Assembly (NCBI GenBank): GCA_030220185.1
Contig: JASPKZ010001598.1
Span: forward strand, 1,446,501 to 1,510,500
DNA: 64,000 bases
From: Diploptera punctata
Lineage: Eukaryota > Arthropoda > Insecta > Blattodea > Blaberidae
Direction: 5' to 3'
Under the pieces are notes generated by a model. It had not been told where the DNA came from and did no database searches. It worked only from the letters and a program-made list of their open reading frames with translations. The stretch's first letter is position 1, and each line of letters begins with the position of its first letter. Made by a program: the position numbers and the translations under genes. Positions 1-10,792 of the stretch are shown here, one piece after another.

Positions 1-165
1 TGACGCAGCTATAGAGCATTAGTAAGGTTTGAAATTGCTGAGATCTTGCCAGCTGTATGTCTGCTAACCGCATACATACAGCGGTCACTCCCACTGAATA
101 TCCATATCGGCAACACTGTCGTGAAAACGTCAAGGCCAGAGGATCAGTGGCTGCAGTATAGTGGT
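1..165. repeat. Interspersed repeat R10, copy a (cut by window edge)
   Basis: This segment is clearly similar to 46108-46273. Both contain 'gtttgaaattgctg', 'ctgctaaccgc', 'gaatatcca' and 'caacactgt' in the same order and spacing. No RNA or protein motif was recognised, and the left end is not visible. Confidence 0.6.
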
Positions 166-2285
166 CTGTTGCGGTCTCAATCCAACGTTTGAAGGGTCTG
201 CCCAAAAGAGCTCTTGCCTGCTGGCTGGTAATTTAAGATTTGGCGCGGTATTCTTGTTCTGCTCATTCTTCTTACGAGAGATTTCCAGTTGCTTCTGTAT
301 GTTTGTACATATCCATAACTGATTCTGTTTGTAATTCTTTGAGAATCTCAGAATTCCTTTCATGGTCTGTTCTTGAGAAACCTGCAGTAGGCCTACGTAT
401 CATAAATTACAAGGTTATTACAATAATTATCATTACCGTCGTCATCATCATTATTATAGAAAGAAAGAAAGGCCTAAATTAATGTAGCAGTCATTGTCTT
501 CGGAAACTTGATTGATATTAGGATAACCATGGTAGGCCTATAAGCTTAAAATAAGTTTGAAGTTTTTAAGAATGGTAATGACGATTGTTACGATGTTTTA
601 CGTAGCAGGATTTTAATATAATAAATATGAAAGTTTAAGTCAATAATTTTATACTTTAAATTTTTTTTAATATTTAAATATAGGCCTAACTTAAATAAAG
701 AACAACATCTAAATAATACATTGTTGTTCATTGTTGAATGAAAATGACTCAGTAACAAATTAAAGAAATTGTACGCCTACTACCTAACAGTTTTGTAAAT
801 AATGCTTATAAAAATTGTTTTAAGTCATTGTTGTCAAAATTATAAAGCTTTCTGTTATAACTGTAATAAGAACACCTGCTTAACTTCATATTTTTAAATG
901 AAAGGATACTAAACTTTGATTGGATGTTAAAACAATTAACTTTTTGATTTAACAAATCAAATTTAAAACTTATATTTAAAGAACTATTAACCAATAGAAT
1001 TTAAATATAACATCAAGTGATGTAATAATGTTCTTTAAAATTATAAAAGAATTACACTATTCATTTTGCATATTACTTTCCACAAAGAGAGAAGCAAGAA
1101 GAGTTCTCAAGATAAAATGTAATATTTAATACAAGAATAATTTATTCCAGAAAATAAAAGAATTTATTTTAATTCATAGTGAAGAATAATACCACTTAAA
1201 TTTACTTAATCTGCTGGGAACCTACAAAGTGAATCAATTTGTAATTATTTCTACAAGAAACAGTTTTCAGTGATTTTAAAGTGTTTTCCTATCCAGTGTA
1301 CCAACTTCCGACCTTGAGAAGAGAATCCGGCTCAACCGAAAATAAAACCCAACCTGAACCAGTAATTCTTTTTGGGACACCAATCCTTCTTCAAAATGTT
1401 ACTACAACATCGGGCATAAAGAGAATTACTGCTTCAAAATGTCACCACAATGTGGAACAGCAATTTACTTCTTCATACGTCATTATTTATTTTCTTAAAT
1501 AGACTAACCTGCAGACCTACTACGCATTTATTTACATCATGGTGTTTATTTACTTTTTTGCATGAATATGCATTAAAGTTAAGTTATAGCCGGGTTAAGT
1601 CAAGTGTTTAAATAAACATACTGTACACAGAGCTAATTACATTACAAACATTAAATAAGCACTTTATATTAACTATATGAACGCATTTGGACAGTGGTGT
1701 CAGACCAAGGGTCAGGCATGTAATACAGAAAAGCAGGGTTACAAACCTCCTCTAGAGAATTGAAAATAAAATTGCATGTATTTCCATTCTTCATGGCTGT
1801 ATGTGTATGATGGTGGTATTTCATCTCTGTTTCCATCCCCCACCCCCTCCGCCACTCCTGAAAAGCGAGCTACATTCATTTTCCTCTCTTGTATCCCCTC
1901 TCCTACCCACCACTCCTGTTAAAATCCCAAGGGGTTACTTGTAACAATACCAGAAAATTACTCGGGGATTAGTTTTCACCCCCTCGCCGAGTAACACTTG
2001 TAAATAATTTCCCAGACTCGGCGGCTATTGAAACCTACAAACCTTTTAGAAAATGTTGGAACATTTTCAGCGATATCGATTGTTCTTACCGTAATATTCA
2101 TCATAGCGGCAATATCACATATTATTATACATTCTGATTTATACAACATGAAATTTCTCTCGTATAGACCTACTGTGCTCCTGGAAAACCATAAGAAATT
2201 GACTTCAAAATATGAGATGACCCTGATAAATAGGGCTAGGATTTTTATGTAGGCCTAATAAAAGATAAGATTGCAATATACGGCG
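166..2285. other. AT-rich intergenic DNA, no gene seen
   Basis: No exon-like ORF, tRNA-like box pair or recognised transposon end was found in these 2.1 kb. The DNA is AT-rich and carries scattered TAGGCCTA octamers. A C-rich patch around 1838-1860 is unremarkable. Confidence 0.5.
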
Positions 2286-2843
2286 GAATCATAAATATGG
2301 CTGTAGGCCTACGTTTGATCGCGTCGTGTGAAGAAAATATTACCATTACAGGAAATATGAAATTACGGTTGGAAAGGCAATTATTCAAATTACAACAATG
2401 GAATAAAACAAAACAGCGTAGAACTTACGTCATTAGTCAAAATGGCGTTGAATACGCAACAGCAAATTACAATTTCTGCATGGGCAATAAAGTATGCTAA
2501 TGATCGTGAGGCCGCAAGACGGGCAAGACGTGAGTTTAACATAGCATTGCAGCCGTCGACTGTGGGGAAGTGGAGAAAACGACTGCTGGAAACGGGAAGG
2601 ATGCAGAAAATCAAACCTCCTAGAAGGCCTCGCATTAACACGGATGCATAAACAACGAAGAGAATTGTGGAGGCGTTTGACGCTAGCCCACAAAAATCAA
2701 CCCGCCATACTGCACGTGAGCAGTGATTTGGTTTGATTTGTTCTATTGTTGTAATTTGAAGATTTCCCTTTCCAATGATATCATATTTCCTTTAATAATA
2801 ATATTTTCGTCACAAAATGCGATCAAACGTATATTTCTGAATC
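2286..2843 (+). mobile_element. DNA transposon with ~115-bp terminal inverted repeats
   Basis: The left arm (about 2286-2416) and the reverse complement of the right arm (about 2731-2843) align over their whole length. Shared blocks include 'acgtttgatcgc', 'gaaaatatta', 'ggaaatatga' and 'caaattacaacaat'. The interior, about 315 bp, carries a short helix-turn-helix ORF and no catalytic domain, so this is probably an internally deleted non-autonomous copy. Only the left arm has a GGCCTA insertion (octamer near 2303); the right arm reads straight through the same TA. The exact outer ends and target duplication are unclear. Confidence 0.7.
2442..2729 (+). pseudogene. Helix-turn-helix transposase N-terminus remnant
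   Basis: The ORF opens with ATG at 2442 and encodes 69 residues to a TAA at 2649-2651. The same frame stays protein-like for another 24 codons (KRIVEAF...SPQKSTR) to TGA at 2727. The sequence is basic and helical: an N-terminal 'ITISAWAIKYAND' helix, an RRARREF helix, 'STVGKWRKRLLETGR', then a proline/arginine hinge (PPRRPR). I infer a DUF4817-like or mariner-type helix-turn-helix DNA-binding head by pattern only. The frame runs almost directly into the right inverted repeat, so the catalytic region is missing. The product would bind DNA, presumably the terminal repeats, but with an internal stop it is probably dead. Confidence 0.55.
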
Positions 2844-2863
2844 ACTCTAGTTAGCATAGCCTA

Positions 2864-2993
2864 TATTATTCAACTGTTTGTGTGTGAAACCGAAACAAAA
2901 GACAGTCAGAAGTCTAACTTCTCATTCCTATTATTCAACTGTTTGTATGTGAAACAAAAACAAAAGAAAGTCATAAAACCAACTTCTCATTAT
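2864..2993. repeat. Two-copy tandem repeat, ~65 bp unit
   Basis: Two adjacent units both begin 'tattattcaactgtttgt' (2864 and 2929), continue with 'gtgaaac..aaacaaaaga', and end in 'aacttctcatt'. They differ at several positions, so the duplication is not recent. Confidence 0.8.
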
Positions 2994-3129
2994 AGGCCTA
3001 CTATGTTGTAATCTTAACTTTTAGTAACTTACACAAACATCTTAGCCCTACTACTGATAACGTAATCTAACATACTATACCAATTCGGAGCTAAGTTCAA
3101 GTTGTACTGCAAACAAACTTGCATAGCCT

Positions 3130-3260
3130 AAGGCAGCGGTTCCCAACCTTTTTCGACTCGCGAACCCCTTCAACAACGATCTGAGTTGGGTGAACCCACT
3201 GACTTTTGAATACAGTAGGCCCTACATACAGTAGACATGCATAAAATTTAATTCCAAGCA
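3130..3260 (+). mobile_element. Possible hAT-type element end
   Basis: The stretch 'cagcggttcccaacctttt' at about 3133 resembles the terminal inverted repeat of common hAT-type elements (CAGNGGTTCYCAACC pattern). I did not find the matching opposite terminus or an 8-bp target duplication, so only one end is supported. Confidence 0.35.
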
Positions 3261-3416
3261 AAAGGTTCAATAACCTTAAATTAACTCTTAACGATTAAAA
3301 CCTAAAGTTACTCTAGTTATAGGTTAAAAGTTACACAACGTGTAGGCCTAGTTGCAACCACCGAAGTTAAATAGAGTCTGAAATCGCTTTCAGCACAAAG
3401 TATGTTACTATATATA

Positions 3417-3463
<47 letters not shown>
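3417..3463. repeat. (TA)n microsatellite
   Basis: An uninterrupted TA dinucleotide run of more than 40 bp in AT-rich surroundings. Confidence 0.95.
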
Positions 3464-3465
<2 letters not shown>

Positions 3466-3706
3466 TATATTTTTAAATAGGTATGCGAAGAAAACTACTT
3501 TCGCAGTACAGTTGTTAATATTGTTAGAATACAAAGAAGCTGGCAGACTAAATTTCCATTGTAGCGAAATCAAATGCATTCCTAAAGTTGTTACATAACT
3601 GTAAATCAGGCATTCGTTGTAAATATTAATTTATTGTGGAAATAATGTGATAAATTCCCAATGTTACACATTGGTGTATTATAGGCCTAAGGTTAATTTA
3701 ATTTTA

Positions 3707-3709
3707 AAA

Positions 3710-3760
<51 letters not shown>

Positions 3761-3842
3761 ACTACTACTACTACTACTACTACTACTAATAATAATAATA
3801 ATAATAATAATAACAATAATAATATCATCATCATCGTCATCA
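3707..3842. repeat. Compound (ACT)n-(AAT)n-(ATC)n microsatellite
   Basis: Trinucleotide runs change from ACT to AAT to ATC along the tract. The homopeptide ORFs here (poly-Tyr, poly-Asn and others) are read-through of the repeat and are not genes. Confidence 0.95.
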
Positions 3843-4007
3843 TAGTACATTCACGAATTTAGGCCATTTGTTGACCTGTTTCGTCCTCAAGAGAAACACC
3901 ATCCAGAAGTCTTTTGAGTGGACGTCCTGGTCTTCTTCTTCCTGCAGGTTGATATCTTAACATTAGTTTGGGTATTCTGTGATCTTCCATTCGGTGAACA
4001 TGTTGTA

Positions 4008-4009
4008 AC

Positions 4010-4064
<55 letters not shown>
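4008..4064. repeat. (TAA)n microsatellite
   Basis: An uninterrupted TAA trinucleotide run of about 57 bp. Confidence 0.95.
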
Positions 4065-4066
<2 letters not shown>

Positions 4067-4194
4067 CACTTTAGGCTTGAGTTTAATTTATTATAGAACG
4101 AGCTGACTGAAGGGTTATATCGGATACTTCTAGGCCCTACTATACGGGAGGCCTCAAATTATGGTCTCAAAAAAGCCCTACTCCAAATTTGATC

Positions 4195-4419
4195 TGCTAC
4201 TGTACGCCTAGGCCTAATTAAATTAAGTCGTCGATTTATACTCGGAAAACGTTCATCGATCGAATAATGGACCAGTTAACCGAATTATAAATTAAATTAA
4301 TAATGTAGGCCCCTACGTCCTCAAAAAGTATATCGATACCATATTTGGCATATTAACTGTAGGCGATAGTTTAATTAAATTAATCATTAACGCCCTCAGA
4401 AATTTTATCGATCCTATAT
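4195..4419. repeat. AT-rich GATCGAT-type repeat field, part 1
   Basis: Loosely repeated AT-rich segments rich in 'aattaaattaa' and 'atcgat'. Related sequence recurs at 4956-5110, 5870-5920 and 6540-6660, always with TTAATTAA-type and ATCGAT-type blocks. It appears to be one degenerate repeat field split by later insertions. No coding potential. Confidence 0.5.
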
Positions 4420-4955
4420 CATCATCATCATCATCATCATCATCAACCAGGAATTAAGCCTGTTGGCTCGTTCCGGTTTCATGAAAGCTAGAATTGTTAA
4501 AATTGTTCAGACCATCTTCTGTGTGGGCGTCCAACATTTCTCCTTCCGTGCGGTTTACAATTTAGTAATAATTTTGGAAATCTTCCTTCTGGCATTCTAT
4601 CAATATGTTCTTTCCAGTCGTTCCTATATTTAATTATTCGGTCCGTAAGTTTGAAAATATTTAGTTCCTTTCTTATATCTTCATTTCTTTTCTTATCCAG
4701 CAGAGTATATCCTGCTATATTTCTTAAAAATAGCATCTCCGCTGCTTCCAATCTTTGTTCTTGTCTTTTAGTAATCATCCAACATTCTGATCCATACATC
4801 AATACAGGAACAGCCATTATTTTATAAAATTGAATTTTTGTTTCTTTTCTTGTGTTTTAAGGGTTCTTTCAATAGTGCCACACACTAGATTAAATATATT
4901 TATTTTGTCATTAATATCTTCAATTTTAACATATGATAAATTGAAACCTAGATAT
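4420..4955 (-). mobile_element. 5'-truncated LINE tail (family B) with 12-bp target duplication
   Basis: The insert is flanked by the perfect 12-bp direct repeat 'tcgatcctatat' (4408-4419 and 4956-4967), the mark of target-primed reverse transcription. On the minus strand it ends in an (ATG)n/(GAT)n tail at 4420-4444. Minus-strand ORF 4497-4817 (106 aa) encodes the distal C-terminal region found after the reverse transcriptase of many arthropod LINEs: YGSECW near the start, then LEAAEMLFLR, a WKEHIDRM block and GRRNVGRPHRRW. The RT core and endonuclease are absent. Other family B copies lie at 5116, 24355, 38000, 40800 and 50085. Confidence 0.85.
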
Positions 4956-5115
4956 TCGATCCTATATTTGATCTGTAAATACTCTTTGACTTAAATCAAT
5001 TATTTATGCCATCAAATAGTTTATCGATCATTCCTGAAACAACTAGAAACTGGCAGAATCTCATAACAAATTGTAACATAGTCTACATGCCGAAGGACTA
5101 TCACTATGTTAATCT

Positions 5116-5700
5116 TAATCATCATCATCAGCAGCAGCATCAAGGATTAGACCTGCTGGTCTGTTCTGATCTCATGTTAGAATTGGTCTGTCAATCTTTT
5201 ACTAGGTCTTCCAACATTTCTTCGTCCTAGTGGTTTGTAATGAAGAATCTGTTTCGGAATTCTATTGTTATCCATTCTATTGATGTGGTCCATCCATGCA
5301 TCTCTGCATTGTGTAATTCTATCTAATAGTTTGAATATATCCAATTCACTTCGTATACCGTATCCTCACTTCGCCTTTGATACATTATTGTATAGCCAGC
5401 CATACTCCTCAGAAACCTCATTTCTGACGTTTCTATTCTTCGTTCCTGGTTTTTGGTATGACCCAGTGTTCCGATCCATACAGTAGCGTTGGAACCGCCA
5501 TTGTTTTATAAAATTTTGAAAGTGTCTCCTTTCTAGTTCCTTTGAGACTTCGTTTTATGGTGCCACACGTATAATTAAATTTATTTATTTTGTTTTCAAT
5601 GTCTTCACTTTTTCTATATGATACATTGTATCTTAATAAATCATCTAACTGGCCAGTCTCCAAATCCTGGATCTTGATTTTCTCCTTCATTGAGAATTAC
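5116..5700 (-). mobile_element. 5'-truncated LINE tail (family B)
   Basis: The minus strand encodes the same C-terminal LINE block as 4420-4955: minus ORF 5433-5690 carries KTMAVPTLLYGSEHW, followed by degraded downstream blocks. An ATC-rich/CAG-rich tail at 5119-5141 marks the 3' end. No clean target duplication was found. It sits in the same AT-rich repeat field as its neighbour. Confidence 0.75.
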
Positions 5701-5919
5701 TCTTTCACATAAATTCTAGTTCCACCTTGTTCTATGGCTATTGTACAAACTGTTAAAAAAAGTAATATAGCCTATTGTCATTTTTTTATTGTTTTCCTTC
5801 TCTATTGTCTAATAAGTTATACTTCGTCACTTTTGACAGACTCTACAAGGGTATGTTTGTTAAATGAATAATAAAATTTGATCGATTAACTATAGGCCTA
5901 AGTTAATTTAATTGCTTAA

Positions 5920-6465
5920 TAACACTGGTCAATATGATTTTTGTCTCATGAGTACCAATAGTTGTACTTAATACAGTTTTTTATCGTGTTTTCAATTATG
6001 TATTCGGAATTTCTCCATCACCCACAGTTTTTTTATTTCAATTTCAATGAATGGATTTAAATAATTATTTTTAATAAACTTTTTTTCGTCCATTTGTCCA
6101 TTGTAAAATAAAACCAAATGAGCCAACTCAGGAGATTTCAGCTATGGAAAAGAGATATCAAGACAAATGGAATCCTAATATGCTGGCCGATTATTGTTGG
6201 ACCATCAAGAGGGATGCTCCACAGGCGAAATATAGCAGAAAATCGTAATTTCTTACTTTCTAGGTGAGTCCGAATGTTCGAATATTGTGTAGTTACGAGT
6301 GTAGAAAATATTAAAGTGTTTGAAATTATAGCCCTAAATGCCTATCTCTCAGAAACCTTGCGTGACGGAGAAAACCCAATATCATATTTGAATTCAGGAG
6401 AAAAAATACTACCAGAATCACTTTTTTTTTTGAGACAAAAAAGTTTTTTTTGTTGCTCAGTGTTA
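5920..6465. mobile_element. MITE-like element R7, copy a, with short TIRs
   Basis: The ends 'taacactggtcaa' (5920-5932) and 'ttgctcagtgtta' (6453-6465) are inverted repeats matching at 11 of 13 positions. The whole ~545 bp is repeated at 48061-48616 with high similarity. Both copies keep a short open frame with the peptide NPNMLADYCWTIKRDA near the middle. I do not recognise the superfamily. The element lies inside the AT-rich repeat field. Confidence 0.65.
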
Positions 6466-6539
6466 TTGGAAACCTTGTGCTCAACATAGGGATGTATGGA
6501 GAGCATAGTACTATGTCCACACCGCTGTGAACCTCAGGG

Positions 6540-6660
6540 ATCTACAGTGGCAGTGAATTATTCAAATTAATTAACGATTTACGTCGTCAAATAGTCAATC
6601 GATCCCATATTCGATCGATTAACGGAATTTTAAATTAAATTAATGAGTGATAGAGCTGTG
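6540..6660. repeat. AT-rich GATCGAT-type repeat field, last part
   Basis: 'ttaattaacgattta', 'atcgatcccatattcgat' and 'aattaaattaat' repeat blocks also seen at 4195-4419 and 4956-5110. This is the right remnant of the interrupted field. Confidence 0.45.
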
Positions 6661-7109
6661 ATTTGATAAATTGCATATATACCGTTGTTGCAGTGAGATG
6701 TTGCGCGAATCTTCTCTACTGTCCCGCCACAAAGGTAGACTCTACAAACCCTCACTGCTGCGGAATACAAATCGTACAGAGTTGCGACTTAATTTCGTTA
6801 GCGCCTCGGCCTAGTGCTGACCTCGCTCTGTTTCAAACAATATAAAAGGCCCCCTGAAACCCCCCGGGGTGTTATTTGGAATGCTGTGTGTGTGCTATAT
6901 AGAAACTAGCCGCTCTGGCTATACAATACAAAAACCGTCTAACTTGGTTACATCCTATCACCATTTATAAAATCGTGCTCTTGCCTTTTGTAAACTCTAA
7001 CCCCGTTCTAAAAACACTGTCTCCGACATCGGACTTTCAACGTCACTGTAACAAGACATCTAAGTTTAATAGGCCTATATTCTTCATCATTGTAGTACAA
7101 TAGGCTATG

Positions 7110-7821
7110 TAATAAGTAGGGCAAGGCAATTAATGATTTTGCATCTTTTCTTATGATGGTTGAAACATTGCTTGAATATATTAAAATGTATGACATTAAA
7201 AAACAGATTAAATAAAAGCAATTCGTTGGGGCTTTTTTTTTTTGCATTTTCTTAACTTTTCTAGGGATATGTCATTTTTTGGCAATTTTTAGGTCATTTT
7301 GAGCATTTTTTACACTTTTCCGGAAGGCTGTGACATTATTTGTATTTGATTTAAGATTTTTACTATAATTCAATACAATTTCTTGGAATTAAGTAGTTGT
7401 TTTGCTAACTACTACCCTATTTTTCAAGGTATGTGCATAATGAACTTGCCCACTTCTAGGAATTATATTCAATTTCTTAGAGCTTTTGCTAGCTTCTACC
7501 ATTATTCTGATTGTTAACTGCAATTCAAAATTGCTGTAAAATTGCACTGTGTAATTGAAATGGATTTTCTGCAATAAAAGGTACTGTAATATGTATTTTT
7601 AAATACTTTTCTTTTAATATTTTGATGTTAAGTTAAATTTTATGTAATTCAGTAATCAAGTGAGTACTTAATCTAATAAATAGTATTTTTATTGGTAGTT
7701 CTTAATTTTTTATTTGTCATTTTTATTGATCATTTTTTTGCATTTTTTAGGTCATAAATGCATTTTTTATTTTGCATTTTTTACCAATTTATAGGCATTA
7801 GATGCCTTGCCCTACTAATAA
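7110..7821. mobile_element. 700-bp MITE with 13-bp perfect TIRs and TAATAA duplication
   Basis: The left end 'gtagggcaaggca' (7116-7128) is the exact reverse complement of the right end 'tgccttgccctac' (7803-7815). The direct repeat 'taataa' flanks it at 7110-7115 and 7816-7821. The interior is T-rich with repeated 'gcattttttaggtcat' phrases and has no transposase, so it is non-autonomous. A 6-bp duplication does not point to one superfamily; hAT-like is possible if the duplication is partly decayed. Confidence 0.75.
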
Positions 7822-7959
7822 GTGTAGTTTATGACCAACAGCATATTTCCTGATTAGAACCAGATGCTCTAACTCCAGTTTTTTTTTTTTTAGAAGAGCT
7901 CAATTAACTTTCGGATACTACCCAATTCACAATATTATCACTATTAATTAAATAAAAAT

Positions 7960-8520
7960 AAAACTTACAGTTTTATTTGATTTTCATATTTATTAAGATA
8001 TAATTCAGTTACAGCTGTTTCGGTACACTGTACCTTCTTCAGACATGTTAACAAATTATATATGACTAGATGGCCAGGCGAACTTCGTATCGCATTTAAC
8101 TATTTTTACGTTAATTTTTCCGTATGGTTTTGTTGATTGAGATGAATTTATGTTGTCTCCATTCTCAGTATCATGAATAAGTGTATCATAAGAATTATAT
8201 ATGTTTATTGATGGAATATTTTGAGGAGCCTTGCTGATTTCATTATACTTTCCTTTTTTCTACGAACTTGTTGACAGTTTGGATTTTCATCATCATCAAG
8301 AAGTCTCTATATAGTAATATCATCTTGTGATATATTATAGTCAATTGTCTTTCATTTAATTTAGGCATGGCGATTGTTTCTGTAATATTAGGCATATTAT
8401 TATAACTAACAGACTTACTTTCAGTTCTGTTATTCCGTTCCTTAGGACCTTCATATGTTTTTAAATTGACAGGTCCTTCACTACAATCATGATTGACATT
8501 CTTCTTAAATGTAAGATTTT
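7960..8520 (-). mobile_element. 3' end of an unidentified retroelement with hammerhead-like motif
   Basis: Reading the minus strand, 8520 to about 8243 is open (part of a 104-residue frame). An apparent frameshift then leads into a second open stretch (NEISKAPQNIPSINIYNSYD...) that stops near 8065. This is followed by a hammerhead-like core at 8017-8042 and AATAAA-type signals near 7990-7970. The order of coding region, ribozyme-like motif and polyadenylation signal suggests a Penelope-like element end. The peptide itself shows no domain I recognise. The upstream part is cut off by SINE sequence at about 8521. Confidence 0.35.
8017..8042 (-). ncRNA. Hammerhead-like core motif M1
   Basis: The minus strand reads CTGAAGA, one base, GGTAC-AGT-GTACC, then GAAAC. 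This matches the conserved hammerhead core (CUGANGA, stem II, GAAA) with a self-complementary stem II. The extra base between CUGANGA and the stem is a caveat. Stems I and III were not verified. Confidence 0.35.
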
Positions 8521-8545
8521 TGCCTTCGGGCAGAATTACTATGGC

Positions 8546-8669
8546 CATCATCATCATCCTTCATCGGTGTGGAAAGCATTTTCATGCTATGCTTGCAGCT
8601 TTACTAGGGAATTATAGGTGTGGTAGCTATTCCTGTTGCTTTCCACACCGATGAAGGATGATGATGATG
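8546..8669. repeat. 33-bp perfect inverted repeat made of SINE sequence
   Basis: The arm 8546-8578 is the exact reverse complement of 8637-8669, with a 58-bp spacer. Both arms are the ATC-repeat plus 'cttcatcggtgtgg' part of the SINE-I family. The left arm is plus-oriented and directly abuts a SINE-I 3' end (8521-8545); the right arm belongs to the minus-oriented SINE 8579-8860. Confidence 0.9.
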
Positions 8670-8860
8670 ATAATAAGGATGATGATGATGGCCATATGAT
8701 TTCGGGGACCGTTTGGGCCTTAATGTTTTCCTGACATTTGTCTGACAGGTGAGGAAAAACCCCTATAAAAACCTCACCCAGAAAAACTGCCCCGACTGGG
8801 GATCGAACCCGGGCCGCTGCGTGACAAGGCAGCACGCTACCTCGAGACCACAGCGGTGGA
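8579..8860 (-). mobile_element. tRNA-derived SINE-I, 3'-truncated
   Basis: The minus strand starts 'tccaccgctgtggtctcgag' at 8860. It has a pol III B box close to GGTTCGATCCC, the shared middle ('gtgaggtttt...cctcacctg'), a variable (ATC)n tract and the 'ggtgtggaaagcaac' region, then ends at 8579 in an inverted SINE fragment. The family is present about ten times in this window. It does not encode protein. Confidence 0.88.
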
Positions 8861-9100
8861 TAGAGTTAGGATGTACAACCATGTATGGAAATAAAGAGTC
8901 CGGACTTCGATACTAAACTCATGAGGACAAACCAACGACACTTTCACTTAACAGCCCGAGGAGAGAAGGTCCAAATTGTATTTGTTAAAAAATGTCTTGA
9001 AGTCACAATAACGGGACTTAGAAATAATTTACCCACCGATTTCAAATTCATCAGATAGCTCGAGTCGTCGCAAGTTTTAGAAATCGAATGTCCGTAACTG

Positions 9101-9446
9101 TCCATCCATAGTAATTCTGCTCGAAGGCAGGTCCCTCACTGCAATCATAGCATCCCGTTGCTGTCCACACCGGTGAAGGATATTGATGATGATGATAATG
9201 ATAAGGATGATGATGATAATGATAAGGATGATGATAATGATAAGGATGATGATGATAATGATAAGGATGATCATGATGATGATGATGAAGGCCATATGAT
9301 TTCGGGGACCGTTTGGGCCTTAAAGTTTTCCTGACATTTGTCTTACAGGTGAGGAAAAACCCCGATAAAAACCTCACCCAGAAAAACTTCTCCAACCGGG
9401 GATCGAACCCGGGCCCAGCACGCTACCTCGAGAACACAGCGGTGGA
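9101..9446 (-). mobile_element. tRNA-derived SINE-I with expanded (ATC)n and internal deletions
   Basis: On the minus strand the head (ccaccgctgtg) is at 9446 and the 3' end (tatggatgga) at 9101. Two gaps relative to other copies are visible: about 20 bp in the tRNA-like head around 9415, and about 50 bp near 9153 where the 'agctttactagggaatt' block is missing. The (ATC)n-type tract at 9181-9290 is unusually long and explains the His-rich and Ile-rich ORFs here. Confidence 0.88.
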
Positions 9447-9824
9447 TTTCGTAACTGTAATTTTATTTTATTCCAAAAGTGTAAAGTTTGTCAACGAAGA
9501 GAAATAAAATTATTTAATTATGAACTATTGCCTGCTTTCCACGCTGCTCCCCATAAGTTATAGATGAGAATCTCAGCACTCATCCTAAAACAAATAGGAA
9601 TCAACTGGCTACCGATCTGGGGCTATCAACGATCTGTATTAATTGAAATAGTGAAACAAAGTGACTTATTACGGCAAGTAAATTAACTGTCATAAAAAAT
9701 ACTTCCGAATTTTAAATGTGAAATTTATAGGCCTACAGAAGATAGGCCTACCCTATCTTAGAACATTATCTACATCTACAATGGCTTAACAGCCCAATGT
9801 TGGGTCTTAAGCCTCTCCTTTGTT

Positions 9825-10172
9825 AGCAGTTACTAGACCAATTTAATTTAGTTACGTTTATTTCCCTAAAGATGTCATGAATAGTATGCGGTCAATACAC
9901 TGACCCAATGAGACATCTAGTAGGCAACTAAGGTATTACCAGGATAAACAGGTTTGTAACATTTGCTTAAGGTCCCTTTATTCAAGATCAATGATCTTTT
10001 ACGAGTCTGAAAATCTTCAGACTCGGTACCACGGCTTAAAGTCCTTCCGGGAGGACTTGCTCCTTGGATTATCTTCCATACTAAAGAGTCCATCGACACC
10101 TGCCGGGTTTGAACCCACGACTTTTGGGTCCAGAGGCAAAGAACATAACCACTAGTCCACCGCGGTCGACAG
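9825..10172 (-). mobile_element. tRNA-derived SINE-III, diverged copy
   Basis: The minus strand begins 'gcggtggactagtggttatg' at 10172 and has a B box close to GGGTTCAAACCC. It continues with the family body: 'aaggagcaagtcctcc', 'cgagtctgaagattttc', and a distal 'agatgtca' block. Other copies are at 27857-28194, 46556-46953, 44878-45175 and 51285-51510. Confidence 0.75.
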
Positions 10173-10718
10173 AACATCATGAACACAAAAGAAAAGTAAG
10201 GAAATTTATAAAAAGGGGAGTAGAATATCCTGGTTTATACGCAGGCAAAATTTAATAAAAAAATTTAACTATTTATATTTTTGTTCCGATTATTTTTATC
10301 CAATCCCACCAGGTTATTTTATAGCATTCTCTCCTTGATTTAGCGGTATTTTAACCCATTTCTGAGGTTGGGGCCCCTAGAAGGCAGAGTCACGGTTAAT
10401 CGGGTTTTTCCTATCCAAGTAACAGTCTTAGCTTAATTATCTACTAAACGTAGGCTATCTTTAAGGCGATTAACTACTATGTATTACTCGTTCACATCTG
10501 TAGGGAAATAAGAGAGTACTCTTGTCCCCATGTGGAGGGTATAGATGATCTCATTGTGAAGATTTGTCAATTCTAATCACCTATAGGAGCGAATTTTCAA
10601 TTTAGGATTCTATTCGCGAATACTTTTTTCTCTTATTTTCTTCTCTTAATGTAGACCTAAGTGGGCATACTACACAGCCCATAGCTTAGGCCTATGCCTA
10701 CCACGGGCTAATTAGAGA

Positions 10719-10749
<31 letters not shown>

Positions 10750-10792
10750 GCCCTAATAATAATAATATAACTAATAATAATAATAGGCCTAC

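Noticed and set aside
3647..3862. ORFs rich in Tyr, Thr, Asn or Ile over trinucleotide tracts (also 31390-31701, 37748-38150, 57110-57352)
   Set aside because: They translate pure microsatellite in every frame, with no start context or non-repeat domain.
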